A stretch of 64,000 nt of DNA from Virgibacillus sp. NKC19-3 (GCF_019837165.1 NZ_JAGYHC010000001.1:1612001-1676000), one strand, 5' to 3'; shown: positions 1 through 9,689, counted from the first letter of the stretch. Notes: a model not told the origin generated them from the sequence alone. Numbers and translations are program-made.

Positions 1-2
1 CT

Positions 3-53
3 GAATTTCAAGATCGGTTGCAGGACTTTATAGATAGGGCTTTGGAGGATTAG
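3..53 (+). CDS. C-terminal end of an upstream gene (partial)
   Basis: The window opens inside a reading frame that gives EFQDRLQDFIDRALED and then a TAG stop, followed directly by a terminator hairpin. Sixteen residues are too few to name the protein. The acidic, amphipathic helix is compatible with many families. Confidence 0.5.
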   Translation, partial: EFQDRLQDFIDRALED

Positions 54-60
54 GTATGGA

Positions 61-90
61 AACTGCTACTTTAGGGGGTAGCAGTTTTTG
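61..90 (+). terminator. Rho-independent terminator of the upstream gene
   Basis: Nine-base inverted repeat AACTGCTAC / GTAGCAGTT with an 8-base loop, followed by a T run. It lies just after the stop at 53. The stretch from here to 365 holds no gene I can support, only a second weak inverted repeat (GAGCTTTTT type, 244-289) that may also terminate transcription. Confidence 0.8.
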
Positions 91-365
91 TCTTCTGAGA
101 TGGACCGCTATCTACTGATTCAAACGTGCCCTCTCCTATTGCAAGAAATTAACTGTTGATCGGAGGAAAATTGATTATCAATCCACTTCAACGAAAGTTC
201 TATTAATCCTAGCATATCGATCGAAAAGAGAAAATGAAATTGTAAAAAAAGCTCTATTTTATCTGTTATCATGAAATTGGAGCTTTTTCACATGAAAAAT
301 ACGAAATCGTTGCAGGAAGATAGGCTTTTATGGCGAATCTTTATAATAGGAATTTGGAGGACAAA

Positions 366-1334
366 ATGACAAGCATAAGCATAAAGCATACATTAATAGA
401 TGAAACATCAATCCTAGATTTATTACAAGGGTATCATTTGGGGCCAATTAGCCAATGCAGATTTTTAACAAGAGGGTTAAATGATACCTATCTTATTACC
501 ACACCAAGAAAGTACTATATTTTTAGGGTTTATCGTCATGGCTGGAGGAATGAAGAGGCAATTAAGTTTGAATTGGATGTACTAAACCATTTACATGCAA
601 AAATGTATCCGGCTTCTTATCCGATCGCAAAACGTGATGGAACTTATTTGAGTGCAATAGATGCGCCTGAAGGACGCCGTTACGGTATGCTGTTTACATA
701 TTCAAAAGGGGAGAGACCTGCCATAAATGTTGAGAATGCGAAATTAATCGGGGAGTCATTGGGCCATTTACACCGTGTAACCGATGATTTTCATTCGGAT
801 CATAGACGCGGATTTGCATTAGATCTTACGCATATATTGGATGAACCAACTTCGCGCGTTTTGCCGGTTGTTCGCAGGGTTTTAGGCAAGGAAATAGAAG
901 GAGATATGCACGAGATTGTGGAAAACATCAAAACCACATTGGGTCATAAAAATTTGGAACTGGGTTTCTGTCATGGTGATTTTCATAATCATAATATGCA
1001 TATGAATAATGGAGTATTAGAAATTTTTGATTTTGATAGTGGGGCAATGGGATTCAGGGCGTATGATGTTGCAGTATCCTGGTGGAATTTGCTCACGAAC
1101 TATGGGAAGCAGGAAGAAGAATGCTGGGATGTTTTTCTAAATGGTTACTTTTCTCAACGGAGGCTGGACAAAGACGATGTTGACAGCTTACCCATATTTA
1201 TAACTGCGAGAAGATTTTGTTTACTAGGTACAATGTTGCAAAATGATGATGTATGGGGAACGAACTGGATCAATAAACAATCTTTAGAATTATTCGTATT
1301 GCAGGTTAAGACAGATATGATACGGGAGATTTAA
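366..1334 (+). CDS. Aminoglycoside phosphotransferase-fold (APH family) kinase
   Basis: Predicted cytosolic small-molecule kinase of the APH / homoserine-kinase-II-like superfamily, about 322 aa. The Brenner-type catalytic loop HGDFHNHN is at about residues 203-210 and the Mg-binding DFD at about 222-224; the hydrophobic C-terminal lobe follows. The N-terminal lobe has the expected short beta segments. I place the start at ATG 366 because GGAGG lies 5 bases upstream; an in-frame ATG at 330 has a poorer site. The substrate cannot be told from sequence: the family includes antibiotic, choline, homoserine and sugar kinases. It is followed after 11 bases by a membrane-protein gene and two acetyltransferases, probably one transcript. 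A resistance role is possible but not shown. Confidence 0.75.
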   Translation: MTSISIKHTLIDETSILDLLQGYHLGPISQCRFLTRGLNDTYLITTPRKYYIFRVYRHGWRNEEAIKFELDVLNHLHAKMYPASYPIAKRDGTYLSAIDAPEGRRYGMLFTYSKGERPAINVENAKLIGESLGHLHRVTDDFHSDHRRGFALDLTHILDEPTSRVLPVVRRVLGKEIEGDMHEIVENIKTTLGHKNLELGFCHGDFHNHNMHMNNGVLEIFDFDSGAMGFRAYDVAVSWWNLLTNYGKQEEECWDVFLNGYFSQRRLDKDDVDSLPIFITARRFCLLGTMLQNDDVWGTNWINKQSLELFVLQVKTDMIREI

Positions 1335-1345
1335 GAGGTGAGAAA

Positions 1346-1750
1346 ATGGAGGCATTGCCAAAGGGCTTATGGGCTATGTATTATTTAATTCTTTTGTTAA
1401 CCTTAATCAGCGCCATTTATAGTTGTTTTCGATTCAGAATGCTATATTGGGCTTATACATGCATCATCGTATCATTACTGATTCCGATCGTTGGTTTATT
1501 ATTCATTGCGCAGCGGGCAGAGGGTACTAATAAATTGGGATATCTTTTTTCTCAACTGGCTAAGGGTGACTTCTGGGCAGTATTGATTATATTGTGTTTA
1601 GCGTATATCGGGACCTGGTGGTTTCTATTCATTCGGGAAGAGATAAACATGGACGTGATTATCAGAAGACTACAAGCATTAAGGGAAACGGTGAAAAAGT
1701 GTTTTTATAAGCTAAATAATAAAATTGGTAGAAAGAAGGAACGTTCATGA
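1346..1750 (+). CDS. Small membrane protein, unknown function
   Basis: A 134-aa protein with about three hydrophobic segments (roughly residues 10-28, 32-53 and 74-95) and a very basic tail ending KIGRKKERS, so the C-terminus is probably cytosolic. The start has a clear GAGGTGAG site. Its last four bases overlap the ATG of the next acetyltransferase gene (ATGA), which indicates translational coupling. I do not recognise the family. Confidence 0.65.
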   Translation: MEALPKGLWAMYYLILLLTLISAIYSCFRFRMLYWAYTCIIVSLLIPIVGLLFIAQRAEGTNKLGYLFSQLAKGDFWAVLIILCLAYIGTWWFLFIREEINMDVIIRRLQALRETVKKCFYKLNNKIGRKKERS

Positions 1751-2514
1751 TTTATGAAGCAGATCTTCATGTGAGAAAACAGCTATTTCCAATGTTTGAA
1801 GATATGAATGACACGATTATCCTCTCATGTCTTCAAGGCCATATGGGGAGCGCTTGGGTAGATGACGTTGAAAAACCAACTGTCTGTCAAGTGCTGGTAG
1901 GAGATTTTGTATTCTATGCCGGAAATCCTCATGCAAAAGAGGCTGACACTTTATTATATCATTTGCCTGAAAATATACTAGCAATTGTTCATACAGATGA
2001 ATGGAAAAGTCGTATGGAAACCATTCATGAAGGCTCCATAGAAAAAATACAACGTTATCGTTTTAAAAAGAATGTAGATGATCTGGATCGGACGTATATT
2101 AAGAAATTTTTATCAGGGCTACCAAAAGAATATGAACTTAAGCCAATCGATGCATCCTTGGCAGGAGAAGCCTCTTTGCATGAAATTTCTGATGACTTTA
2201 CAGGGCAGTTCCATTCGATCGATGATTATATAAATAGAGGATTAGGTTTTGCCATTTTGTATGATGGAAAAGTGGTGTGTGGCGCATCGTCCTATAGTAT
2301 TTATGATGAAGGAATCGAGATCGAAATTGGCACACATCCTGTGCATAGAAGAAAGGGACTGGCGACTGTAGCAGCAGCTGCTTTGATTTTAGAATGCCTC
2401 GATGCGGGATTGTATCCGAGTTGGGATGCAGCGAACCTTGAGTCTGTTAAGTTAGCACAAAAGCTTGGATATGTTTTGGAAGAATCGTATGATGTGTATT
2501 ATATAAAAAAGTAG
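1747..2514 (+). CDS. GNAT-family N-acetyltransferase (ZmaR-type, GNAT_acetyltran)
   Basis: A 255-aa protein whose C-terminal half is a GNAT fold. The acetyl-CoA loop lies in the segment EIGTHPVHRRKGLATVAAAA (about residues 193-212), followed by the strand-helix with WDAANLESVKLAQKLGY, typical of GNAT motif B. The long N-terminal half and overall length fit the GNAT_acetyltran family that includes the zwittermicin A resistance enzyme ZmaR. The substrate is unknown; self-protection or amino-compound acetylation are family possibilities. It overlaps the preceding gene by 4 bases and is followed closely by a second, shorter GNAT gene. Confidence 0.75.
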   Translation: MIYEADLHVRKQLFPMFEDMNDTIILSCLQGHMGSAWVDDVEKPTVCQVLVGDFVFYAGNPHAKEADTLLYHLPENILAIVHTDEWKSRMETIHEGSIEKIQRYRFKKNVDDLDRTYIKKFLSGLPKEYELKPIDASLAGEASLHEISDDFTGQFHSIDDYINRGLGFAILYDGKVVCGASSYSIYDEGIEIEIGTHPVHRRKGLATVAAAALILECLDAGLYPSWDAANLESVKLAQKLGYVLEESYDVYYIKK

Positions 2515-2536
2515 ATCGATGACTGGAGGAGTTCAT

Positions 2537-3031
2537 GTGAAGCGTATTAGAAAAGCCGTCGATGCGGATATGGATGCCATCTATGCAATGGGGTATGATG
2601 TGTGGGGAGATGATCTTCCAATGGAAAAATACATAAATAGCTGTAGATCATCTACAAAATACAAAAAGGGAACATGGTATGTTTATGAGGATACTCAAAC
2701 TGGGAGCAAGTTATCTTCTTTAATTGTATATCATCTTGATCCGATAGAAGGTTTGATTGTCCGGGGTATTGGTTCCATTTCAACTCCTGTTCATTGTAGA
2801 AATAATGGCTATGCTTCAGCATTAATAAAGATGGTTTTACAAGCGTTGAAAGAAAAGGAACAATGCAATCACTTTTTCTTATATAGCGATATTGGGTCAG
2901 CGTTCTATGAACGTTTACATTTTAAAGTGTTACCATTATCAAAACAAAAATCTAAAGATAGTGTTTGTATGTACTATTCGGAACTATACGATGGTGATGC
3001 CATATCCTTTGATATACCTGATTATTTTTAG
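2537..3031 (+). CDS. GNAT-family N-acetyltransferase
   Basis: About 164 aa. The N-terminus, VKRIRKAVDADMDAIYAMG, is a typical GNAT first strand and helix, and the acetyl-CoA-binding region is STPVHCRNNGYASALIKMVL, where the usual RxxGxG/A pattern reads RNNGYA. The start is probably GTG 2537, preceded by GGAGGA with a 6-base spacer; the in-frame ATG at 2519 has no good site and sits just behind the previous stop. It is likely co-transcribed with the ZmaR-type gene upstream. The substrate is unknown. Confidence 0.7.
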   Translation: MKRIRKAVDADMDAIYAMGYDVWGDDLPMEKYINSCRSSTKYKKGTWYVYEDTQTGSKLSSLIVYHLDPIEGLIVRGIGSISTPVHCRNNGYASALIKMVLQALKEKEQCNHFFLYSDIGSAFYERLHFKVLPLSKQKSKDSVCMYYSELYDGDAISFDIPDYF

Positions 3032-3084
3032 TTGATTTGTTGAAACTACCAAGAGACACCATAGATAACAAAGAGAGAGAAAAT

Positions 3085-3303
3085 TTGAAATCAGAAAAAC
3101 AAAAAATGATATCGAACTATCGCTGATTCAGAATTACAAGCAGAGCAATTACACGCCCAACAATTAACGAGATTGTATCATCAACCCTGGAATTTATATA
3201 GGAGATAGTGGTTGGATCAGGCACTGTCGTAACAAAGGATCTCCCTAATAATGTGGTAGTAGGTGGGAATCCGGTGAAGATTATAAAGGAATTGGAATTA
3301 TAG
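3085..3303 (+). pseudogene. Decayed sugar (maltose/galactoside-type) O-acetyltransferase
   Basis: Remnants of a hexapeptide-repeat acetyltransferase of the Maa/LacA family are readable in pieces. From a TTG at 3085 comes KSEKQKMI, like the family's N-terminus. In another frame follows DSELQAEQLHAQQLTRLY, the classic N-terminal helix. After about 30 bases, from about 3208, comes [18 protein letters not shown], then [12 protein letters not shown] and a stop at 3301-3303. The whole left-handed beta-helix core, including the catalytic His, is missing, with at least one frameshift as well. It cannot encode a working enzyme. It lies in the gap between the acetyltransferase and DNA-glycosylase genes. 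Confidence 0.8.
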
Positions 3304-3437
3304 TGCGTCTACAGGGCTTGCTGTTTTACAAATAAATATTGAATCTGTTAATGCTTGACATATATAGGATAATCTAAACCTTCATGTTGGTGTTAACAGA
3401 CAAAACTTTGGGTATATGTAATTATGGAGTGATTGTT

Positions 3438-3944
3438 ATGGATGAAAAAATAAATGCCTTTCCACCTGTTGTACCGAAGAATCCTAAGGTGCTCATTCTC
3501 GGATCCATTCCTGGTGGGATGTCGCTTGAGAAACAAGAATATTACGGAAACCCTCGTAACCATTTTTGGGATATTCTTTATGAGCTTTTTGATCAAGAGC
3601 CACTTCGTGAATATAATGAAAAAATCGCATTCGTAAAGAAGCATGGAATTGCCCTATGGGATTCGATTGGTAGGTGCTATAGAGAAGGAAGTCTGGATAC
3701 AAATATTTTGGAAGAGGAACCGAATGATATCATCGGATTATTAAAAGCGCATCCGACCATTACATTAATTGCGTGTAACGGAGGAAAATCCTATCAAACA
3801 TTTAAAAGGAATTTTCCAGTCGATGAATTAGAGGGAATAGAAGTCTTGAAAATGCCATCAACCAGCCCGATTCCAGGAAAATATACGAAGTCATTTGAAG
3901 GGAAAGTAGAAGCATGGAGTCAAATTTTGCCTTTTTCGTATTAG
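3438..3944 (+). CDS. DNA-deoxyinosine glycosylase / uracil-DNA glycosylase superfamily protein
   Basis: About 168 aa, UDG superfamily fold. Visible motifs are LILGSIPGG (motif 1 equivalent), NPRNHFWDIL, ALWDSIG and the C-terminal MPSTSPIPGK (motif 2 equivalent, S-P). This pattern and length match the DNA-deoxyinosine glycosylase family, which removes hypoxanthine from deaminated DNA for base-excision repair. The start is set at ATG 3438 by GGAGTG upstream; the open frame reaches back to 3384 without a site. It stands alone between a pseudogene and a noncoding region. The exact base specificity is inferred from the family. Confidence 0.75.
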   Translation: MDEKINAFPPVVPKNPKVLILGSIPGGMSLEKQEYYGNPRNHFWDILYELFDQEPLREYNEKIAFVKKHGIALWDSIGRCYREGSLDTNILEEEPNDIIGLLKAHPTITLIACNGGKSYQTFKRNFPVDELEGIEVLKMPSTSPIPGKYTKSFEGKVEAWSQILPFSY

Positions 3945-3995
3945 CACTCGCTCATTACATTTAATCATTTCGTCAGTATTAAAATGAAAAATCGG

Positions 3996-4024
3996 TTGTA
4001 TTTTTCAGAACAATAGAATACAAT
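3996..4024 (+). promoter_or_regulatory. SigA-type promoter driving a noncoding transcript
   Basis: TTGTAT (3996-4001), a 17-base spacer and TACAAT (4019-4024). No open reading frame follows before a strong terminator at about 4163, so it appears to drive an untranslated RNA. Confidence 0.6.
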
Positions 4025-4029
4025 ATGAA

Positions 4030-4163
4030 GGTGTGAGTCGTAAGGCATAACTTACGACCCACCAGACGGTGCCTTGCATCAGTTAGGCGGCTTCGTCTAG
4101 GGAAAGGAAAAAAGTAATTGTCCGAGCCTCAGGTGTATTTGGTCAGGATGATTACTTTTTTTC
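4030..4163 (+). ncRNA. Candidate structured small RNA, about 134 nt
   Basis: This segment is bounded by a good SigA promoter and a terminator. Three hairpins can be drawn: GTCGTAAG/CTTACGAC just after the predicted start; AGACG...CGTCT enclosing GCC...GGC in the middle; and a 12-base-pair terminator stem AAGTAATTGTCC (4112-4123) / GGATGATTACTT (4146-4157), closed with G-U pairs and followed by a T run. No usable ORF is inside. I do not match it to a riboswitch class, SRP RNA, 6S RNA, RNase P or tmRNA. The next plus-strand gene (ctaG) is beyond the terminator, so a riboswitch for it is unlikely. Confidence 0.45.
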
Positions 4164-4200
4164 TTGGCTGGTGTTCACAACTAACAGAATAAGTGTGGCA

Positions 4201-4340
4201 AATAAAAAAAGTAACTCAAGCACCTTGTCAATTGGTATCACAAGCTCACGCCCCTTTCATTAGGGGATTTAAGCCGCCATGTAAAAAGATCATCTTTTTT
4301 ACTGCTTTCTTCCTGAGCACACCTAGCAGGCCCCGTCCTC
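4201..4340 (-). ncRNA. Possible convergent small RNA on the minus strand
   Basis: Read on the minus strand, TATAAT (4349-4344) precedes about 140 bases without a convincing ORF. The segment contains hairpins near 4275-4300 (GTAAAAA...TTTTTAC) and 4210-4245 (CTTGT...ACAAG) and ends in GAGTTACTTTTTTT, a possible terminator. The -35 element is poor. It would converge on the plus-strand RNA, with the two ends about 40 bases apart and their terminal AAAAAAGTAA / TTACTTTTTT segments complementary. A type I antitoxin arrangement is conceivable but no toxin ORF is seen. Confidence 0.22.
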
Positions 4341-4580
4341 TCTATTATACAATAAATTTATTAAGAAAAGTTGAAATTATTAATAAATGGTAAAATATCC
4401 CTATTAAAAATAATATAGCATGGCTAAAGTAGTACAGTTTAAAAATTCTTTTAAACCTCTACATTCGTGTAAAAGCTCTCCCGTATATTTGTCATTATAT
4501 TGTGCCATCTCAGATCGAAAATCCAATTGGTATTCATCTATAATATATGTATAAAAGCTTGGATGAGAGGGGTCATCACC

Positions 4581-5408
4581 ATGTTGGATATCATTTTAGA
4601 TGAATTTCATTTTTCTACCCTATGGAATGGGGGGATTTTATTATTTGGGTTGTTTGCAGCTATTATCTATCTATTTCTTTTACCTGAAGAAAAAAATCAT
4701 TCCATATGGAAAACCATTCTTTTTTTTACGGCTTTGATTGTGTTATTTATTGCCATTGGCAGTCCTATAAATGTTATCGCGCGAATAAAATTCAGTACGC
4801 ACATTATACAGCTGGTTTTACTATTACTCGTTGTTCCACCATTACTAATCATTGGGTTTAAAAAGAAAATTATAGAAAAAATCCGAACTATTTCAGTACT
4901 AGATAAAATGATCCATATGCTAACAAATCCAGTTGTTGCTATTTTCCTTTTCCAATTATCATTTTATGCATATCATATTCCGATGCTATTTGACTATGTC
5001 CGGATCGATTTGTTTCTAAATTATATTTTTTTACTTGGTTTGTTTATCTCAGCCTTGTTGCTTTGGATACCAATTGTATCTCCGGGGAGGCAAACGAGCG
5101 GCCAAAAGCTGAAGTATTGTATCACAAATAGTCTATTATTGATTCCTTTTAGTCTATTGTTATTCTTTGCTTCAGATAGTATCTATACTATTTATTCTGA
5201 TATAGATGCGTTTATACCAGCGCTCGCTCTTTGTTTGCCAGATTATGATACACTGACACCCGAATTTTTCGAAACACTGCTACCTTTTGATCCGGTTAAC
5301 GAACAACAGTTAGGTGGAGGTATATTGTTAGTAAGTCAGGTTGTTGTTTTTGGCGGGTTGTTATTGTTAAGGCAAGTAAGAAAGCATAGCTACTTTCCTG
5401 CTGCATAA
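4581..5408 (+). CDS. ctaG: Cytochrome c oxidase assembly factor CtaG
   Basis: About 275 aa, an integral membrane protein with roughly seven hydrophobic segments, matching the Caa3_CtaG family needed to make active caa3-type cytochrome c oxidase. The LWNGGILLFG opening, the LLLVVPPLLIIG segment, FLFQLSFYAYHIPMLFDY with conserved His, and the C-terminal QQLGGGILLVSQ are typical. The start is ATG 4581 after GAGAGGGG; the frame is open to 4500 without a site. It is monocistronic here, whereas in Bacillus subtilis ctaG follows the oxidase genes, so this is a detached copy or the operon lies elsewhere. Confidence 0.85.
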   Translation: MLDIILDEFHFSTLWNGGILLFGLFAAIIYLFLLPEEKNHSIWKTILFFTALIVLFIAIGSPINVIARIKFSTHIIQLVLLLLVVPPLLIIGFKKKIIEKIRTISVLDKMIHMLTNPVVAIFLFQLSFYAYHIPMLFDYVRIDLFLNYIFLLGLFISALLLWIPIVSPGRQTSGQKLKYCITNSLLLIPFSLLLFFASDSIYTIYSDIDAFIPALALCLPDYDTLTPEFFETLLPFDPVNEQQLGGGILLVSQVVVFGGLLLLRQVRKHSYFPAA

Positions 5409-5575
5409 GTGTAACGAATGCACTTCCCTAAACGTTTGCACTTGAAAGTATAAGGGATTCGAATAAACGCCAAGTTTTCTAAAAAGAAGTTATGATGTAA
5501 AGAAATACCATCACTGCAAATGTTTCAACGTCCCTATTTTCTAGTATAATAGAATAATAGGGAAGGGGGGTCTAT

Positions 5576-6532
5576 GTGAAGAAGAAACGATGGATAAAAA
5601 TTGGAATAGGACTTTTCAGTGTCATCTTAATTATAGATATTATTGCAAGTTTTTATTTTTATAATTTGGCAATTGAACGTAACGTAAAGGATTTTCTGGT
5701 AGGAAATGCTGATTTAGATGTTTCTGCAGAGGCTATGAACGTTTTCACAGAGGGAGATTGGCGTGAATGGAATCAAAATCAGGATTTCGAGCCAATAGAG
5801 ATGACCTCTTATGATGGTCTAAAACTGCAGGGGTATTTTTTGGAAGCGGAAGAGCCGACGAATAAAACGGTTGTGTTAGCACATGGTTACCTTGGGGGCG
5901 CAAGCGATATGGGCTTATACGGTCAGTATTATTATGAAGAGTTGGGTTATAATATTTTTACCGCAGATTTGCGTGGCCATGGGGACAGTGAAGGAGATTA
6001 TATTGGATTCGGCTGGCATGATCGTCTGGACTACGCGGATTGGGTTGATTTACTTGTAGAAAAACAAGGTCCGGAAACGGAAATTGTATTACATGGTGTA
6101 TCAATGGGTGCTGCAGCGGTGTTAATGGCAAGTGGGGAAGATTTGCCTGATAATGTAAAAGCAATTGTGGCAGATAGTCCTTACTCGAGTGTATATGATT
6201 TATTTGCGTATCAACTGGATCGCATGTTTCATTTACCGGCATTCCCTGTTTTACCGAGTACAAGCTTTGTAACAAATATGCGTGCAGGATATACTCTGAC
6301 AGAAGCTTCAGCACTTGATCAGGTAAAAGAGACCGATATACCAATTCTATATATTCACGGTAATGCGGACACATTTGTGCCGACTGCTATGACGAAAGAA
6401 TTGTATGAAAACACAAATAGTGATGCAGATATAGTCATGTTTGATGAAGCTAGTCATGGAGAGGCTTTTGTCACGCAAAAAGATAAATATGTAGAGAAAA
6501 TGAAAAGCTTTTTAACGAAATACATGGAATGA
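5576..6532 (+). CDS. Membrane-anchored alpha/beta hydrolase (YqkD/Bem46-type)
   Basis: 318 aa. A signal anchor (residues about 9-29) is followed by an extracytoplasmic alpha/beta-hydrolase domain with the oxyanion segment HGYLGG, nucleophile Ser176 in HGVSMGA, Asp265 in HGNADTFVP and His294 in ASHGEA, so the catalytic triad is complete. Similar proteins are esterase-like with unknown natural substrates. The start is GTG 5576 after a strong GAAGGGGGG site. TAGTATAATAG at about 5541-5551 is a probable -10 region. A terminator follows, so the gene is probably monocistronic. Confidence 0.8.
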   Translation: MKKKRWIKIGIGLFSVILIIDIIASFYFYNLAIERNVKDFLVGNADLDVSAEAMNVFTEGDWREWNQNQDFEPIEMTSYDGLKLQGYFLEAEEPTNKTVVLAHGYLGGASDMGLYGQYYYEELGYNIFTADLRGHGDSEGDYIGFGWHDRLDYADWVDLLVEKQGPETEIVLHGVSMGAAAVLMASGEDLPDNVKAIVADSPYSSVYDLFAYQLDRMFHLPAFPVLPSTSFVTNMRAGYTLTEASALDQVKETDIPILYIHGNADTFVPTAMTKELYENTNSDADIVMFDEASHGEAFVTQKDKYVEKMKSFLTKYME

Positions 6533-6575
6533 CAAAGGGGTTATGTCAATATGACAAGAAGCCCTTTGTTTTTTC
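6532..6575 (+). terminator. Terminator after the hydrolase gene
   Basis: ACAAAGGG (6532-6539) pairs with CCCTTTGT (6562-6569), with a further TTGTCAATATGACAA-like inner dyad, followed by TTTTTTC. Confidence 0.75.
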
Positions 6576-6717
6576 TTCACAGATGTTTAGGAAAATGTTA
6601 CGGACCAAGGGTAATAATTGCTAAACGTATCCTAACATGATATTTTTTTAATGGAATAAGAATAAATGTTTTTTCGTTAAAAGTATGATGTAACAAGGAG
6701 CAAATAACCTAAAATAA

Positions 6718-7893
<1,176 letters not shown>

Positions 7894-7918
7894 ATAAACA
7901 TTAAGGGAAGTGTCTTGA

Positions 7919-9058
7919 TTGAAAATTGCTATCGTAACGGAGACTTTCCTACCATCTACGGATGGAGTAGTTACACGATTAACAGCAAGTATACGTTATC
8001 TCTTAAGAGAAGGACATGACGTTCGGATTATTGCGCCGGATCTAGGTGTGTATGAATTTGAAGGGGCGAGAATTGATGGCGTACCAGCGCGCACACTTCC
8101 TTTTTATCGTTCCAAACAATTTGCACTTCCTAATAGCATAGTGAAAAAGCAACTGAGCGAATTTGATCCGGATATTGTTCATGTTGTTAACCCAGCCATT
8201 TTGGGTTTGTCTGGCGTTTATTATGCCAAAAAGCTTAAGCTTCCGCTAATAGCGTCTTATCATACGAATGTGGCGACGTATTTGGATTACTATCACCTTT
8301 CCCTATTTAAAGGATTAATCTGGTGGTATTTTCGAAAACTTTATAATAATGCCGCTTTAAATCTTGCAACATCTCAAACAGTACAGAAGGAACTGATGAA
8401 TCGTGGCTTTTTCAATGTACATGTCTGGAAACGTGGTGTGGATACGGAGATGTTTACGCCGGATCAGTTTGATACTGAAATGCGGGCTCGATTGTCAAAT
8501 GGACATCCGGAGAAAAAGTTGCTGCTTTTTGTTGGCAGGCTTGCTCCGGAAAAGGAAATCGAAAAGATTAAATCTGTATTAGAGGAATCGGATGAATTTG
8601 TTCTTGCTATCGTGGGAGATGGGCCTCATCGCCAGGCACTGGAAAAGCATTTCAATGGAACAAACACGGTTTTTACTGGTTATATGCACGGGGAGGAGCT
8701 TGCTAAGGCTTACGCGTCTTCCGATGTTTTTGTTTTCCCATCAACTACCGAAACGCTTGGTCTTGTTATTATGGAGGCAATGGCTTCCGGCCTTCCACTG
8801 GTTGCGGCTAAAAGCGGACCAACTTGCGAACAAATTGAGGATAATTATAATGGATTGCTGTATGATCCAGAAAACCCCGTAGACTTTACAGCTACTGTAC
8901 GTCAGTTTGAAGATGAAACACTTCGAAAACGGCTGGCTCAAGCTGCACATAAAGACGTTTCAGAAATGGGATGGGAAGGTCAATCGAAACAATTGCTTCA
9001 CTTTTATGAAGAAGTAACAGATTTAGATGGGAATAATGACAAGGCAAACGTAACATAA
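7919..9058 (+). CDS. sqdX: GT4-family glycosyltransferase, SqdX-like
   Basis: 379 aa. Strong resemblance in memory to cyanobacterial SqdX: N-terminal TETFLPSTDGVVTRL, the HVVNPAILGLSGVYYAKK block, ASYHTNVATYLDYY and KRGVDTEMF. The C-terminal GT-B half has LFVGRLAPEKEI, and the donor-site motif PSTTETLGLVIMEAMASGLP with the EX7E glutamates. It probably transfers sulfoquinovose from UDP-sulfoquinovose to diacylglycerol at the membrane surface. It begins at TTG 7919 after AAGGGAAG, 25 bases behind sqdB, so the two are co-transcribed. A related glucosyl or mannosyl lipid product is the main alternative. Confidence 0.75.
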   Translation: MKIAIVTETFLPSTDGVVTRLTASIRYLLREGHDVRIIAPDLGVYEFEGARIDGVPARTLPFYRSKQFALPNSIVKKQLSEFDPDIVHVVNPAILGLSGVYYAKKLKLPLIASYHTNVATYLDYYHLSLFKGLIWWYFRKLYNNAALNLATSQTVQKELMNRGFFNVHVWKRGVDTEMFTPDQFDTEMRARLSNGHPEKKLLLFVGRLAPEKEIEKIKSVLEESDEFVLAIVGDGPHRQALEKHFNGTNTVFTGYMHGEELAKAYASSDVFVFPSTTETLGLVIMEAMASGLPLVAAKSGPTCEQIEDNYNGLLYDPENPVDFTATVRQFEDETLRKRLAQAAHKDVSEMGWEGQSKQLLHFYEEVTDLDGNNDKANVT

Positions 9059-9105
9059 ATGGATTTGTTGCCGTGTGAACAAATCTGATCAGGTAGAGGG
9101 GTTTC

Positions 9106-9555
9106 ATGAAAAAGCATAGAAGAAAAAGAGGGCCATTTCAATTTTTCCAATATAGCGTCATAGGCATCGTAAACGCAGGCATTGATATAGGGGTGTTAAA
9201 TCTATTATTACTATTGTTTCATACAGAAGGTAGCAGTATGCTTGTATTGTATAATACAATAGCCTATACATTGTCTGTAGCAAATAGCTATTTCTGGAAT
9301 GCCAGCATAACGTTTCAGCATTCGGCCGAGGGAAGTAACCGTCAACGAATCACATTTGTGATTCAAGCAATCGTTAGTCTTGGTGTTAATAATCTTGTAT
9401 TTTTAGGCGTTAATTCCTTATTTTTTGCCTTGGGTGTGCCCAGTTGGCTGCGTTATAATCTGGCGAAGGGTATAGCTATGTTTCTTTCATTTTGTTCCAG
9501 TTTCTTTATGATTAAGTATTTTGTGTTTACAAGGAATAAAAAAGCAAAGCGATGA
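9106..9555 (+). CDS. GtrA-family membrane protein
   Basis: 149 aa with four hydrophobic segments (about residues 14-36, 42-60, 79-101 and 112-140) and the GtrA signature near the N-terminus, QYSVIGIVNAGIDIGVLNLLL. GtrA-like proteins are thought to move undecaprenyl-linked sugars, or otherwise assist transfer of glycosyl units across the membrane. It follows the SqdX-like gene after 47 bases that contain a short hairpin (GATTTGTT...AACAAATC, about 9063-9086). Its place in the cluster suggests handling of a sulfoquinovose lipid or glycan, but this is inference. Confidence 0.75.
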   Translation: MKKHRRKRGPFQFFQYSVIGIVNAGIDIGVLNLLLLLFHTEGSSMLVLYNTIAYTLSVANSYFWNASITFQHSAEGSNRQRITFVIQAIVSLGVNNLVFLGVNSLFFALGVPSWLRYNLAKGIAMFLSFCSSFFMIKYFVFTRNKKAKR

Positions 9556-9593
9556 TCCGACCGCCAGGATAGTGATTATTTATACATCGTTTT

Positions 9594-9654
9594 GCATAAA
9601 TATAAATTTTTTTTCATAAATATACTTGCATAACTATACGTGAAGTCTTATAAT
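9594..9654 (+). promoter_or_regulatory. argC promoter with ArgR/AhrC operator (ARG boxes)
   Basis: Promoter TTGCAT (9626-9631), 17-base spacer and TATAAT (9649-9654). Three overlapping A/T-rich segments resemble the Bacillus ARG box (CATNAATANNNATNCA type): TGCATAAATATAAATTT from 9594, TTCATAAATATACTTGCA at about 9613-9630, and TGCATAACTATACGTGAA at about 9628-9645. The last two overlap the -35 element, so arginine-bound ArgR/AhrC should repress the operon. Confidence 0.65.
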
Positions 9655-9689
9655 AATTATTAATTTACAAATGAAGCGAGAGGAAGATC

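Noticed and set aside
241-290. Attenuator or riboswitch before the APH-type kinase gene
   Set aside because: Only a simple AAAAAGCTC/GAGCTTTTT pairing is seen, with a long A/T-rich loop; no conserved aptamer motif.
4193-4393. 66-codon plus-strand reading frame
   Set aside because: No ribosome site, odd composition, and it is antisense to a possible small RNA; no family resemblance.
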